Below, in pieces: positions 30,724 through 40,729 of a stretch of 64,000 nt of DNA. The stretch lies in NCBI GenBank assembly GCA_028342535.1, contig JAOLWQ010000004.1:37390-101389 (forward strand), written 5' to 3'. This stretch comes from Methylophilaceae bacterium (GTDB taxonomy: Bacteria; Pseudomonadota; Gammaproteobacteria; Burkholderiales; Methylophilaceae). The number at the start of each line of letters is the position of its first letter. Within the stretch, counting starts at the first letter, position 1. The notes beneath the pieces are model-generated. The model did no database searches. It was not told where the DNA came from and was given only the letters and a program-made list of their open reading frames with translations. The position numbers and the translations under genes were made by a program.

Positions 30724-30760
30724 ACCCGTTTTAGCAAATTTAATGCTCAACGGGTTTTTA
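30724..30760 (+). terminator. Intrinsic terminator of the metZ leader, with alternative antiterminator
   Basis: ACCCGTT (30724-30730) pairs with AACGGGT (30749-30755), reinforced by AGCA (30733-30736) with TGCT (30744-30747), and is followed by TTTTT. The aptamer tail TGCTAAA (30708-30714) can instead pair with TTTAGCA (30730-30736), which lies in the terminator's 5' half. The two folds are mutually exclusive. This is the layout of a transcriptional riboswitch: ligand-bound tail frees the terminator. Confidence 0.8.
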
Positions 30761-30780
30761 TTTGGATGGATTAAAGACAG

Positions 30781-30883
30781 TAAGACATTCGAAAATAAAT
30801 TTGCTCGAACAAAAGGTTGCTTTACACCAACTTGCTACACCTAGACATTTGTCAAAGTAGCTAAACAGGAATTAAAAATTTTA
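30781..30883 (+). promoter_or_regulatory. Second structured segment before metZ, ending in GCTAAA and the ribosome-binding site
   Basis: Between the terminator and the metZ ATG lie AGGTTG (30814-30819) pairing with CAACTT (30828-30833), and GCTAC (30834-30838) pairing with GTAGC (30857-30861). The segment ends GTAGCTAAACAGGA (30857-30870), which repeats the GCTAAA seen in the upstream aptamer, now touching the Shine-Dalgarno. A second SAM sensor of the SAM-V type acting on translation would fit, but I could not draw a full pseudoknot, so this remains tentative. No gene fits in this stretch. Confidence 0.4.
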
Positions 30884-32047
30884 ATGAAAAATAATAAAAA
30901 ATTCGAAACAAATTCAGTGAGAGCTGGCTCAATAAGATCTGATGAAGGCGAGCATTCCGAGGCTTTATATTTAACATCAAGTTTTGTTTTTAAAAATGCT
31001 AAGGAAGCCGCTGCTAGGTTTGCTAATTCTGAAGTCGGGAATATTTATTCCCGCTTCACTAACCCTTCGGTAAAAATGTTTGAAGATCGCTTAGCGAGCC
31101 TTGAAGGTGCTGAGCAATGTGTTGCAACCTCAACTGGCATGTCAGCAATTTTAGCCAGTGTAATGAGTCTTTGTAATACAGGTGACCATATTATTGTATC
31201 TAAAAGCGTATTTGGAACAACAGTAAAATTATTTGATAACATTTTAAAAAAATGGGGCCTAGATATATCTTATGTATCTCTTACTGATTTTAGTGAATGG
31301 CATAATGCTGTTAAAAAAAATACAAAGTTATTTTTCGTTGAAACCCCCTCAAATCCATTAACAGAAATTTGCGACATTAGCGTTTTAGCAGACTTGGCTC
31401 ACCAGTCAAATAGTTTACTTATAGTTGATAATTGCTTTTGCACCCCAGCCCATCAATTACCACTCCAATTTGGCGCTGATGTAATTATTCACTCTGCAAC
31501 CAAATATCTTGATGGTCAGGGGAGGTGTTTGGGCGGAGCTGTTTTAGGTAAAAGAGATCATATGCATCATGTTGCTAGCTTTTTAAGATCAGCTGGAACA
31601 TCAATGAGTCCATTTAATGCTTGGGTATTCTTTAAAGGATTAGAAACTTTAAAGATAAGGATGGATGCACATTCTGCAAAAGCAATTGATTTAGCTGTGT
31701 GGCTTGAGCAGAAAAAAAAGGTATCAAAAGTTTATTACCCTGGATTGCCTTCGCACCCTCAATATGAATTAGCAATGAAGCAACAATTATCTGGGGGTGG
31801 TATTGTATCTTTCGAAGTAAAAGGAAATAAAATAGATGCATGGAGTCTGATTGATTCGACTAAAATAATTTCAATTACTGCTAATTTAGGTGATACAAGG
31901 TCAACCATAACTCATCCAGCAACTACCACCCACTCAAGACTCTCTCAGAAAGAAAGAGATAGCTCAGGCATTACTGACAACCTAATAAGAATTGCTGTGG
32001 GATTGGAAGATATAGACGATATAAAAGAAGACTTATCAGCACTCTAA
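30884..32047 (+). CDS. metZ: O-succinylhomoserine sulfhydrylase
   Basis: MetZ makes homocysteine directly from O-succinylhomoserine and sulfide. The 387-residue PLP enzyme belongs to the Cys/Met metabolism family: SRFTNPSV (phosphate-binding Tyr/Arg region), STGMSAILA, VDNCFCTP and the Schiff-base site HSATKYLDGQGR (about residue 205). The family opening TNSVRAG and the HPATTTHSRLS substrate loop fit MetZ. The purF-metZ linkage is common in betaproteobacteria. The AGGA before the ATG is 13 bases away and embedded in a structured leader. Confidence 0.92.
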   Translation: MKNNKKFETNSVRAGSIRSDEGEHSEALYLTSSFVFKNAKEAAARFANSEVGNIYSRFTNPSVKMFEDRLASLEGAEQCVATSTGMSAILASVMSLCNTGDHIIVSKSVFGTTVKLFDNILKKWGLDISYVSLTDFSEWHNAVKKNTKLFFVETPSNPLTEICDISVLADLAHQSNSLLIVDNCFCTPAHQLPLQFGADVIIHSATKYLDGQGRCLGGAVLGKRDHMHHVASFLRSAGTSMSPFNAWVFFKGLETLKIRMDAHSAKAIDLAVWLEQKKKVSKVYYPGLPSHPQYELAMKQQLSGGGIVSFEVKGNKIDAWSLIDSTKIISITANLGDTRSTITHPATTTHSRLSQKERDSSGITDNLIRIAVGLEDIDDIKEDLSAL

Positions 32048-32138
32048 ATTAAGCTCTCCCGAGTAATATTTTCAGCTGTATACATGCTAAAATAAAAAAT
32101 ATAAACCTCCTTCAAATTAATAGTTAAAATTTAAAAAT

Positions 32139-34709
32139 ATGGACGAATTCGCAAAAGAAACAATCCCCGTAAACCTAGAAGATGAAATGAAAACCTCTTA
32201 CCTTGATTATGCAATGAGCGTAATTGTAGGAAGGGCATTACCTGATGTTCGTGATGGCTTAAAGCCAGTTCATCGAAGAGTATTATATGCGATGCATGAG
32301 CTGAGTAATGGTTACAATAGGCCGTATAAAAAATCTGCACGTATTGTTGGTGATGTTATAGGTAAATATCATCCTCATGGAGATACTGCAGCCTATGACA
32401 CCATAGTTCGAATGGCTCAAGATTTTAGCTTGAGATATATGTTGGTTGATGGCCAAGGCAATTTCGGATCTGTTGATGGTGATAATGCTGCAGCAATGAG
32501 ATATACCGAAATTAGAATGTCAAAAATATCACATGAGTTATTAGCTGATATTGATAAAGAAACTGTTGATTTTGGACCTAATTATGATGGATCTAAATTC
32601 GAACCTTTAATAATGCCTGCTCGAATTCCAAATTTATTAATCAATGGCAGTTCTGGAATTGCTGTTGGTATGGCTACAAACATTCCTCCTCATAATTTAG
32701 GTGAAACAATAGATGCGACACTAGCTCTATTATCAAACTCTGAAATAACTATAGATGAATTAATTAAAATTATGCCTGCACCAGATTTTCCCACGGCAGG
32801 AATTATTCATGGGACTATTGGGGTTAAAGAAGGATATAGAACAGGAAGGGGTCGAGTTGTAATGAGAGGCAGAGTTCATATTGAACCTCTTGAAAAAGGT
32901 AATCGTGAGTCCATAATCGTTGATGAATTACCATACCAAGTAAATAAAAAAAACTTCATTCAAAAAATTGCAGAATTAGTTACCGAGAAAAAAATAGAAG
33001 GTATTTCTGACTTAAGAGACGAATCTGATAAGTCAGGAATGAGAGTTGTTATTGAGCTAAAAAGAGGAGAAATTCCTGATGTTGTCTTAAATAACCTATA
33101 CAAGCAAACACAGCTGCAAGACAGCTTTGGAATGAATATGGTTGCTTTAATTGGAGGTCAGCCTCGATTACTAAATCTTAAAGAAATTTTAGATGCTTTT
33201 CTAAAGCATCGGAGAGAGATTGTAACGCGTAGAACAACTTTTGAGCTCAAAAAAGCAAGGAACCGAGGACATATACTAGAAGGCCTAGCTGTCGCGCTAG
33301 CAAATGTTGATGACATGATTAAAATTATTAAAGCTGCTCCAACACCTCCTGAAGCTAAAGAAGAGTTGATGAAGAAATCATGGATCTCTCCTGTTGTGGA
33401 AGCTATGTTAAAAAAAGAATCGGAAGATTTGTCTAAACCAGATGGCCTTGCAATAGAATTTGGTTTAAAAGATTCGGGATACAAACTATCTGATTTACAA
33501 GCTCAGGAAATACTTCAGTTAAGGCTTCAAAGGTTAACTGGTTTAGAGCAAGAAAAAATTGTAAGTGAATACAAAGAGGTTATGAGTAATATTGTTGATT
33601 TATTAGATATTTTATCGAATTCTGAACGTGTAACAAAAATGATTAGCGATGATCTTGAAGAAATGAAATCTGAATATGCAGATAAGAGGAGAAGTGAAAT
33701 TGTCGAAAATGCTGAAGATTTATCAATTGAAGACCTTATAACGCCACAAGAAATGGTTGTGACATTAACCATTTCTGGATACATCAAAGCTCAAGTATTA
33801 GATGACTATAGAGCACAAAAAAGAGGAGGTCGAGGCAAGCAAGCAATGACAACAAAGGATGATGATTTTATTGAACAAATGTTTGTTGCAAATTCACATG
33901 ACAATATTCTTTGTTTTTCAAGTCGTGGACAAGTTTATTGGTTAAAAGTTTATGAAGTTCCTCAAGGTAGCCGAATCAGTAAAGGTAAGCCTATAGTGAA
34001 TTTATTCCCAATTATGCCTGGAGAAAAAATAAATGCTATTTTGGCTGTTAAAGATTTTGTTGAGGATCAGTATATTTTTATGGCTACCTCTAAGGGCACA
34101 GTCAAAAAAACACCCCTTTCAGATTTTTCTAACCCTAGAAAATCAGGAATTATTGCAATCAAGCTAGATAACGGTGACTTTTTAATTGGAGCTTCAGTGA
34201 CAAACGGTAGTAACGATATTGTTTTAGTATCTAATGGAGGTAAGGCTGTTTGGTTTGATGAGGAGGCTGTAAGAAGTATGGGAAGAAATGCTCGAGGGGT
34301 TAGGGGTATGAAATTAGTAGATGACCATCAAGTCTTATCACTTCTAGTCGCTTTCTCAGAAGCTGAATCAGTTTTAGTTGCCACAGAAAATGGATATGGG
34401 AAAAGAACTCAATTATCTGAATTTAGACGTTCGAGTAGAGGTACTCAAGGCGTAAAAGCAATTCAAGTAAGTGATAGAAATGGAATTGTGGTAGCTGCAA
34501 AACTAGTTGGAGATCAAGATGAAATTATGCTTATTACAACAGGTGGAGTTTTAATTAGAACACGAGTTAGTGAAATTCGAGAGCTTGGAAGAGCAACTCA
34601 AGGTGTAACCTTAATTAATCTAGGTGATGATGAAAAATTATCCGGTTTGGAGAAAATAGTCGAAACAGATCATATAGATGATGATGGCCAAGATGAGTTG
34701 CAAATTTAA
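32139..34709 (+). CDS. gyrA: DNA gyrase subunit A
   Basis: The breakage-reunion subunit of gyrase. The 856 residues have the quinolone-region sequence [19 protein letters not shown] (about 78-96) with the catalytic Tyr in [10 protein letters not shown] (about 122). Six C-terminal beta-pinwheel blades follow, with the GyrA-box [11 protein letters not shown] (about 563), and an acidic tail. Position 83-equivalent is Thr (GDTAAYD) rather than the Ser of E. coli. Its 3' end overlaps serC. No clear ribosome-binding site precedes the ATG. It heads a gyrA-serC-pheA-hisC operon. Confidence 0.97.
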   Translation: MDEFAKETIPVNLEDEMKTSYLDYAMSVIVGRALPDVRDGLKPVHRRVLYAMHELSNGYNRPYKKSARIVGDVIGKYHPHGDTAAYDTIVRMAQDFSLRYMLVDGQGNFGSVDGDNAAAMRYTEIRMSKISHELLADIDKETVDFGPNYDGSKFEPLIMPARIPNLLINGSSGIAVGMATNIPPHNLGETIDATLALLSNSEITIDELIKIMPAPDFPTAGIIHGTIGVKEGYRTGRGRVVMRGRVHIEPLEKGNRESIIVDELPYQVNKKNFIQKIAELVTEKKIEGISDLRDESDKSGMRVVIELKRGEIPDVVLNNLYKQTQLQDSFGMNMVALIGGQPRLLNLKEILDAFLKHRREIVTRRTTFELKKARNRGHILEGLAVALANVDDMIKIIKAAPTPPEAKEELMKKSWISPVVEAMLKKESEDLSKPDGLAIEFGLKDSGYKLSDLQAQEILQLRLQRLTGLEQEKIVSEYKEVMSNIVDLLDILSNSERVTKMISDDLEEMKSEYADKRRSEIVENAEDLSIEDLITPQEMVVTLTISGYIKAQVLDDYRAQKRGGRGKQAMTTKDDDFIEQMFVANSHDNILCFSSRGQVYWLKVYEVPQGSRISKGKPIVNLFPIMPGEKINAILAVKDFVEDQYIFMATSKGTVKKTPLSDFSNPRKSGIIAIKLDNGDFLIGASVTNGSNDIVLVSNGGKAVWFDEEAVRSMGRNARGVRGMKLVDDHQVLSLLVAFSEAESVLVATENGYGKRTQLSEFRRSSRGTQGVKAIQVSDRNGIVVAAKLVGDQDEIMLITTGGVLIRTRVSEIRELGRATQGVTLINLGDDEKLSGLEKIVETDHIDDDGQDELQI

Positions 34710-35770
34710 TTTTTCTGCTGGGCCAGCGATCCTTCCAAGGGAGGTTCTTACAAAAGCTCAGTCTGAACTTTTAGATTGTAATGGAACTGGTATGTCAGTT
34801 ATGGAGATGTCTCACAGGGGAAAAGAATATGCACCTATAATAAAAAATGCTGAATTAAAATTTAAAAAATTAATGAATGTACCAAAGAATTATAAAATTT
34901 TATTTCTCCAGGGTGGAGCTGTAACCCAAAACTTTATGGTTCCAATGAATTTGCTAAATAACAGAACAGCAAGTTATGTAATATCAGGATATTGGTCAAA
35001 AAGAACTTTTACCGATGCACAACCTTTCTTAGGAGCTAATATTGCCGCTTCATCTGAAAGTATAAACTTCTCTAAAGCTCCAAATATCGACTCATGGAGA
35101 TATAAAAAAGATGATGCTTACATACATTTTTGTTTAAATGAAACTGTTCAAGGGGTAGAGTATTTTGATGACCCAAATATTAAAAATGTGCCCATTGTTT
35201 GCGATATGTCCTCAACTATATTATCAAGACCAATTGACGTTTCAAGATATGGGGTTATATACGCCGGTGCTCAAAAAAATATTGGCCCCTCAGGATTAAC
35301 TATTTTAATTGTGAGAGATGATTTATTAGATTTTGCAGATAAGAAAACTCCATCAACATTAAACTGGAAAATACAATCAGAAAATAATTCCATGATTAAT
35401 ACCCCTGCATCATATGGAATTTATATTGCAGGATTAGTATTTGATTGGTTGTTTGAGCAGGGTGGCTTAGGTTCTATTGAAAAAAATAATCTTAAGAAAT
35501 CAAATTACCTTTACGATTTTATTGATTCAACTGACTTTTACATTAATAATGTAGATGTGTTGAATAGATCAAGAATGAATGTTGTATTTAATATTTATAA
35601 CGACGACCTGACCAGTGAATTTTTAATTGGTGCTGAAAAAAATGGTTTGTTTGGTTTGAAGGGCCATCGAATTATTGGGGGGGCTTCGAGCCTCAATATA
35701 TAATGCGATGCCATTTGAAGGACTTATTGCTCTGGTAGACTATATGAAAGAATTTAAAAAAAATCATTAG
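34693..35770 (+). CDS. serC: Phosphoserine aminotransferase, frame broken near the 3' end at a G7 run
   Basis: SerC makes phosphoserine from phosphohydroxypyruvate and also serves pyridoxine synthesis. [11 protein letters not shown] opens the protein; the PLP Lys is in [13 protein letters not shown] choose ATG 34693, inside gyrA, as the start; ATG 34678 would add five residues. As read, the frame ends at 35703 with GGASSLNI, replacing the family end [11 protein letters not shown]. Dropping one G of the seven at 35677-35683 restores [17 protein letters not shown], continuing through [11 protein letters not shown] to TAG at 35768-35770, exactly before the pheA ATG. So the intact gene ends at 35770. 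The break is a sequencing error, a slippage site or a real mutation. Confidence 0.9.
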
Positions 35771-36832
35771 ATGAAAAAAAATCTTAATAAACTAAGAGAT
35801 GATATAGATAAAATTGATACTAAATTATTAGATTTAATATCAGAAAGAGCTTTTATCGCTCAGGAAGTTGGAAAGCTTAAAAATGATGGTGTTATATATC
35901 GACCAGAAAGAGAAGCCCAAGTTCTTCTAAGACTATTGAGAGATAATAACGGACCACTTTCAAATGAAAGCATTACCAATATTTTTAAATCAGTTATTTC
36001 TAATTGTCGAGCATTAGAGAAAAAATTAAGCGTTTCTTTTTTGGGCCCTTTAGGAACATTTAGCGAGGAAGCAACTATTCGCCAATTTGGTGAAAATATC
36101 GAAACTATTCCAACCAATAGTATTGACGAGGTTTTTAATCATGTTCAGTCTGGTATTGCACATTATGGGGTAGTTCCTGTTGAAAACTCCACAGAGGGAG
36201 CAATTAGCCGTACATTAGATTTATTGCTAACTAAAGATTTAAAAATTTGCGGCGAAATAACCCTTCCTGTTCATCATTTCTTCCTTTCAAAAGATAAAAA
36301 TATTAAAAAAATTAAGGCTATTTATGCCCACGGGCAGTCTTTAGCTCAATGTCATGATTGGTTGATGAATAATGCTCCAGATATTAAAAAAGTAGCTGTA
36401 ATGAGTAATGCCGAAGGAGCAAAGTTGGCTTCAAAGAAAAAAAATACTGCAGCAATTGCAAGTAGTAGGGCTGCTGATTTATTTAATTTAAAAATGTTAT
36501 TTGAAAATATTGAAGATGAACAAAATAATTCAACTAGATTTTTAGTTTTATCTTCACAAGATGTTAAGCCGTCTAATAATGATAAAACCTCAATTGTCTT
36601 AGCAACAAAAAATAAACCAGGCGCTATAGCGGAATTAGTAGCCCCTTTTGCAAAAAATAAAGTTAGCATGACTAAGCTTGAGTCAAGGCCCTCAAAGATT
36701 GGTATGTGGGAGTATGTTTTTTTTATTGACATAGAAGGACATCAAACTCATAAATCAGTCAAAGCTGCTTTGGATGTGATTGAATCTAAATCATCTTTTA
36801 TGAAAATACTTGGCTCTTACCCAAAAAATTAA
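35771..36832 (+). CDS. pheA: Bifunctional chorismate mutase / prephenate dehydratase
   Basis: It converts chorismate to phenylpyruvate for phenylalanine. The 353-residue product has an N-terminal AroQ chorismate mutase (about 1-85: LRDDIDKIDTKLLDLISER), a prephenate dehydratase domain (about 88-265: FLGPLGTFSEEA, VVPVENSTEGAISRTLD, NNSTRFLVL) and a C-terminal ACT domain for phenylalanine feedback (about 275-350: KPGAIAELVAPFAKNKVSMTKLESRPSK, shown in part). The start immediately follows the restored serC stop. Confidence 0.96.
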   Translation: MKKNLNKLRDDIDKIDTKLLDLISERAFIAQEVGKLKNDGVIYRPEREAQVLLRLLRDNNGPLSNESITNIFKSVISNCRALEKKLSVSFLGPLGTFSEEATIRQFGENIETIPTNSIDEVFNHVQSGIAHYGVVPVENSTEGAISRTLDLLLTKDLKICGEITLPVHHFFLSKDKNIKKIKAIYAHGQSLAQCHDWLMNNAPDIKKVAVMSNAEGAKLASKKKNTAAIASSRAADLFNLKMLFENIEDEQNNSTRFLVLSSQDVKPSNNDKTSIVLATKNKPGAIAELVAPFAKNKVSMTKLESRPSKIGMWEYVFFIDIEGHQTHKSVKAALDVIESKSSFMKILGSYPKN

Positions 36833-36840
36833 TTTTTACT

Positions 36841-37941
36841 ATGTCTATTGTTGTTCCAAATTATATTTCTGAAATAGACCCATACCAGGGTGGGAAGCCA
36901 ATTAAAGAGGTGGCTCGTGAGATTGGTATTCCAGAAGATAAAATCATCAAACTTGCTTCCAATGAAAATCCAATGGGTATTAGCCCTATAGCAATGAAGG
37001 CAATAAATGATTCTTTACGCGAAATTGACCGATACCCTGACGGAAATAATTATTATTTAAAAGAAGCATTAAGTAATAAGTTTAAAATTAGCCCAAAGCA
37101 GTTCATAATTGGTAATGGTTCAAATGATATTTTAGAGTTAGCTGCTAGAACTTTTGTGACTAAAGGGGATCAAGTACTTTTTTCAGAACATGCTTTTGCC
37201 GTATATAAACTCGTTTGTCAGGCGATAGGAGGCCAAGGTGTTGAAGCACCTTCTGAAAATTATTCTCATAATTTAGATGCTTTTTTATCATTAATTTCTG
37301 ACAAAACTAAATTAATTTTTATTGCTAATCCAAATAACCCCACTGGAACTTTAATCAAAAAGAAAATTTTAAAAGAATTTTTAGATAATGTTCCAGAGAA
37401 TATAGTCGTTGTTTTAGACGAGGCATATGATGAATATCTCGATGATAGTTTAAAATCAGAAACGTTTGGATGGCTTAATAGCTATAAAAATCTTATAGTC
37501 TCAAAAAGCTTTTCTAAAGCATATGGTTTAGCAGGTTTGAGAATTGGTTATGGTGTTAGCTCGATTGAGTTAATTGAGTTAATGAATAGAGTAAGGCAGC
37601 CTTTTAATGTTAACCATTTAGCACAAATTGCAGCAACAGCATCACTTAGCGATAAAGATTTTATCGAAGAAAGTCGATGCATTAATAAGAGTGGTATGAA
37701 ACAATTAACAGATACTTTCAAGATGTTAAATTTAGAATTTATTCCATCCCATGGTAATTTTGTGAGCTTTAAATTAGAAGACGAGAAGACCGCAATGATG
37801 TATTATCACCATTTATTGAATAATGGCATAATCGTTAGACCTATCGCTAATTACGACCTACCTGAATTTTTAAGGGTAAGTATAGGTTTAGAGCATCAAA
37901 ATAATGCATTTATTAAGTATTTAAGTAACTGTAATATATAG
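36841..37941 (+). CDS. hisC: Histidinol-phosphate aminotransferase
   Basis: A PLP class I/II aminotransferase of 366 residues: LASNENPMGISP (about 39), DEAYDEY, and SFSKAYGLAGLRIGYG with the Schiff-base Lys (about 223). Within a gyrA-serC-pheA operon this copy (hisC2) may mainly transaminate phenylpyruvate or 4-hydroxyphenylpyruvate, since HisC enzymes accept aromatic keto acids. Substrate preference cannot be read from the sequence. Confidence 0.93.
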   Translation: MSIVVPNYISEIDPYQGGKPIKEVAREIGIPEDKIIKLASNENPMGISPIAMKAINDSLREIDRYPDGNNYYLKEALSNKFKISPKQFIIGNGSNDILELAARTFVTKGDQVLFSEHAFAVYKLVCQAIGGQGVEAPSENYSHNLDAFLSLISDKTKLIFIANPNNPTGTLIKKKILKEFLDNVPENIVVVLDEAYDEYLDDSLKSETFGWLNSYKNLIVSKSFSKAYGLAGLRIGYGVSSIELIELMNRVRQPFNVNHLAQIAATASLSDKDFIEESRCINKSGMKQLTDTFKMLNLEFIPSHGNFVSFKLEDEKTAMMYYHHLLNNGIIVRPIANYDLPEFLRVSIGLEHQNNAFIKYLSNCNI

Positions 37942-37948
37942 GATTTTT

Positions 37949-38971
37949 ATGATTATTGTAATGAACAATTCAGCAACTGAAGAAAATATAGAGAATGTTC
38001 TTCAGAGAATTAAAGAAAAAGGACTTGAAGGCACGGTTTCAAAAGGAACTGAAAAAACAGTCATTGGCGCCGTGGGTGACGAACGCCTTCTTGACCCTGA
38101 ATTATTACAATCTTTACCTGGAGTTGAACAAGCTCTTAGTATTGTAAAGCCATATAAAATTGTTGCCAGAGAATGGCATCCTAAAGATACAGTCATTGAT
38201 GTAAAAGGCCATTTAATTGGAGGCGATCATATCCAAATTATTTCTGGTCCTTGCTCTGTTGAAACTCCAGATCAGATGGAGAAATCTGCCAATGCAGTAA
38301 AGGCTGCAGGTGTAAAATTAATGAGAGGTGGAGCTTTTAAACCCAGAACTAGCCCTTACTCTTTTCAAGGCTCTGGATTTGATGGGCTTGATATGTTTAG
38401 AAAAGCAGCTGATAAAGCCGGCCTTCCGATTGTGACCGAGTTACTAGATGTTAGACATTTAGATACATTTTTAAATCAAAAAGTAGATGTAATTCAGATT
38501 GGAACTCGCAGTATGCAAAATTTTGAATTACTAAAAGAAGTTGGCAAAATAAATGTCCCTGTTATTCTTAAGAGAGGAATGTCTGCTACCATTTCAGAAT
38601 GGTTGATGGCTGCGGAATATATTGCGTCTGGTGGAAATCATAATATTATTTTTTGTGAAAGAGGTATTAGAACTTTTGAAACTTATTATCGCAACGTTCT
38701 TGATGTCACTGCAATTCCAGTCTTAAAGAAAGAGACACACTTACCTGTAATTATTGATCCTTCACATGCTGGTGGAAAGGCATGGATGGTGGCAGCATTA
38801 TCAAGAGCTGGCATAGCTGCTGGTGCAGATGGGTTATTAGTTGAGATGCATCCTAATCCATGCGATGCCTGGTGTGATGCTGACCAAGCAATTAATCCAG
38901 AAGAATTGAAAGTATTGATGAAAGAATTGACTGCAATCGCAAAAATTTTAGGACGCTCTATTTCAGAGTAA
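37949..38971 (+). CDS. aroF: 3-deoxy-7-phosphoheptulonate (DAHP) synthase, type I-beta with regulatory N-domain
   Basis: First step of the shikimate pathway. The 340-residue protein has a ferredoxin-like regulatory domain (about 1-70; MIIVMNNSATEENIENVL) fused to a KDO8P-synthase-type barrel (about 85-335). Motifs are SGPCSVETPDQM, GGAFKPRTSPYSFQG, ILKRGMSATISEWL and the metal site PSHAGGK. This is the Thermotoga-like DAHP synthase, unlike E. coli AroG. It ends the operon at a terminator. Its place here, directly after hisC, is where tyrA-aroA usually stand in betaproteobacteria. The symbol aroF is by function; aroG is also used. Confidence 0.93.
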   Translation: MIIVMNNSATEENIENVLQRIKEKGLEGTVSKGTEKTVIGAVGDERLLDPELLQSLPGVEQALSIVKPYKIVAREWHPKDTVIDVKGHLIGGDHIQIISGPCSVETPDQMEKSANAVKAAGVKLMRGGAFKPRTSPYSFQGSGFDGLDMFRKAADKAGLPIVTELLDVRHLDTFLNQKVDVIQIGTRSMQNFELLKEVGKINVPVILKRGMSATISEWLMAAEYIASGGNHNIIFCERGIRTFETYYRNVLDVTAIPVLKKETHLPVIIDPSHAGGKAWMVAALSRAGIAAGADGLLVEMHPNPCDAWCDADQAINPEELKVLMKELTAIAKILGRSISE

Positions 38972-38997
38972 CTCATGGATTTCATGAGTTTTCTTTA
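38971..38997 (+). terminator. Rho-independent terminator after the DAHP synthase gene
   Basis: ACTCATG (38971-38977), loop GATTT, CATGAGT (38983-38989), then TTTTCTTT. It begins in the last base of the stop codon and closes the gyrA operon before pqqB. Confidence 0.8.
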
Positions 38998-39068
38998 GAT
39001 ATTTTCCCCTGTTTCATTCAATAACTATGATTCAAGATTCTCCTTTAAATATTACTTAGGTTTGTTTC

Positions 39069-39983
39069 ATGCATATAAGGGTTTTAGGTTCGGGCGCTGG
39101 TGGAGGATTTCCTCAATGGAATTGTAATTGTGAGAATTGTGCTGGATTGAGATCTAAAAATCCTAATTTAATTGCAAGAACGCAATCTTCTATTACCGTT
39201 AGCTCAAATGGTGAAGATTGGATTCTGTTTAATGCATCCCCAGATATTAGAGCCCAAATTGAATCTTTTCCACCCCTTCAACCAGCCAGACAGATTAGAG
39301 ATACTGGAATATCGTCTATTGTAATAACAGATGGTCAAATAGATCATGCTACTGGATTATTAATTTTAAGAGAGCATGATAAGCCTTGGGATATATATTG
39401 CACAAAATCAGTATACGAAGATATGACTACAGGCTATCCTATCTTTAACATATTGGGGCATTTTAGAGGTGTAAACTGGCATGAAGTTTCAACCGAACAA
39501 GTTCCTTATACCATCCCAAAAGCAGATAATTTAATTTTTACAGCGGTCCCTCTTAAAAGTGAAGCTCCACCTTATTCACCCCATAGACATAATACTGTTC
39601 CTGGAGATAATGTTGGTTATAAGATGGAAGATACTAAAACAGGGAAAAATTTATTTTATGCACCTGGCTTAGGAATTATAGAAGATCATGTTTTAGATTA
39701 TATGAGTAATGCTGATGTAGTTTTAATTGATGGTACTGTATGGACGAATGATGAGATGTCGAGACAAGGCATAAATGATAAATTAGCGAGTGAAATGGGC
39801 CATCTAGATCAATCAAGTAAGGGCGGCATTATGGAAACTTTAAGTAATCTTAAAAAACCAAGGAAAATTTTAATTCATATTAATAATACCAACCCTATCT
39901 TAAGAGAGGATTCGGATGAGCGTAAAATTTTGAATTCTCATAATATTGAAGTGTCATACGATGGTATGGATATAATTATTTAA
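39069..39983 (+). CDS. pqqB: PQQ biosynthesis protein PqqB (metallo-beta-lactamase fold)
   Basis: PqqB is thought to hydroxylate tyrosine in the PQQ precursor. The 304 residues have the opening LGSGAGGGFPQWNCNC (Cys pair binding a structural zinc), TDGQIDHATGLLILREH (about 95) and APPYSPHR. No pqqA is visible in the 98 bases upstream. It is followed after nine bases by pqqC, and the order pqqBCDE is intact. Confidence 0.97.
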   Translation: MHIRVLGSGAGGGFPQWNCNCENCAGLRSKNPNLIARTQSSITVSSNGEDWILFNASPDIRAQIESFPPLQPARQIRDTGISSIVITDGQIDHATGLLILREHDKPWDIYCTKSVYEDMTTGYPIFNILGHFRGVNWHEVSTEQVPYTIPKADNLIFTAVPLKSEAPPYSPHRHNTVPGDNVGYKMEDTKTGKNLFYAPGLGIIEDHVLDYMSNADVVLIDGTVWTNDEMSRQGINDKLASEMGHLDQSSKGGIMETLSNLKKPRKILIHINNTNPILREDSDERKILNSHNIEVSYDGMDIII

Positions 39984-39992
39984 GGACCATTA

Positions 39993-40727
39993 ATGAGTAA
40001 ACCTTGGACAAGAAAAGAGTTTGAAGATAAGTTAAGAAACAAAGGGAAGGGGTATCATATATACCACCCATTTCACGTAATGATGTATGAAGGTAAATTG
40101 TCTAAAGAGCAACTTCAGAGTTGGGTATTAAATAGGTTTTATTATCAAATCAGTATTCCGCTAAAAGATGCTGCAATTTTATCGAATTGCCCAGATCAAG
40201 AAATTAGGAAAGAATGGATTGTCAGAATTCTTGATCATGATGGAGAAGGAAAAGTTGAGGGTGGTATTGAGGCATGGATTAATTTAGGTAAAGCTGTTGG
40301 TCTATCAAGAGAAGATGTAATCTCTCTTAAATCTGTTAGTCCAGGAGTTCGTTTCGCAGTTGATGCATATATAAACTTCGCTAAGCAACGCTCATGGCAA
40401 GAGTCAATATGCTCATCTTTAACTGAATTATTTGCACCTCATATTCATCAGCAAAGGATTAGTTCTTGGCCAGAGATGTATCCTTGGATAGATGAATCAG
40501 GTCTTACTTATTTTAAAAAGCGTTTAACAGAAGCAAGAAGAGATGTTGAGCATGGCTTAGGTGTTACTTTGGATTATTTTAGCCAAAGTAGAGAGACCCA
40601 GGAACAAGCTTTAGAAATCTTACAATTCAAACTCAATGTTTTATGGGTAATCGCAGATTCAATTATGCTTGCATCATCAAATATAAAAGTAGAAGATAGA
40701 GACTACTTAAGGCAACCAATAAATTAA
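39993..40727 (+). CDS. pqqC: PQQ synthase PqqC
   Basis: PqqC performs the final eight-electron oxidation and ring closure to PQQ without a metal. The 244-residue helical protein starts [26 protein letters not shown] (shown in part) and has [28 protein letters not shown] and [21 protein letters not shown], with the active-site His/Arg/Tyr residues of the family. The spacing to pqqD is two bases. Confidence 0.98.
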   Translation: MSKPWTRKEFEDKLRNKGKGYHIYHPFHVMMYEGKLSKEQLQSWVLNRFYYQISIPLKDAAILSNCPDQEIRKEWIVRILDHDGEGKVEGGIEAWINLGKAVGLSREDVISLKSVSPGVRFAVDAYINFAKQRSWQESICSSLTELFAPHIHQQRISSWPEMYPWIDESGLTYFKKRLTEARRDVEHGLGVTLDYFSQSRETQEQALEILQFKLNVLWVIADSIMLASSNIKVEDRDYLRQPIN

Positions 40728-40729
40728 TT

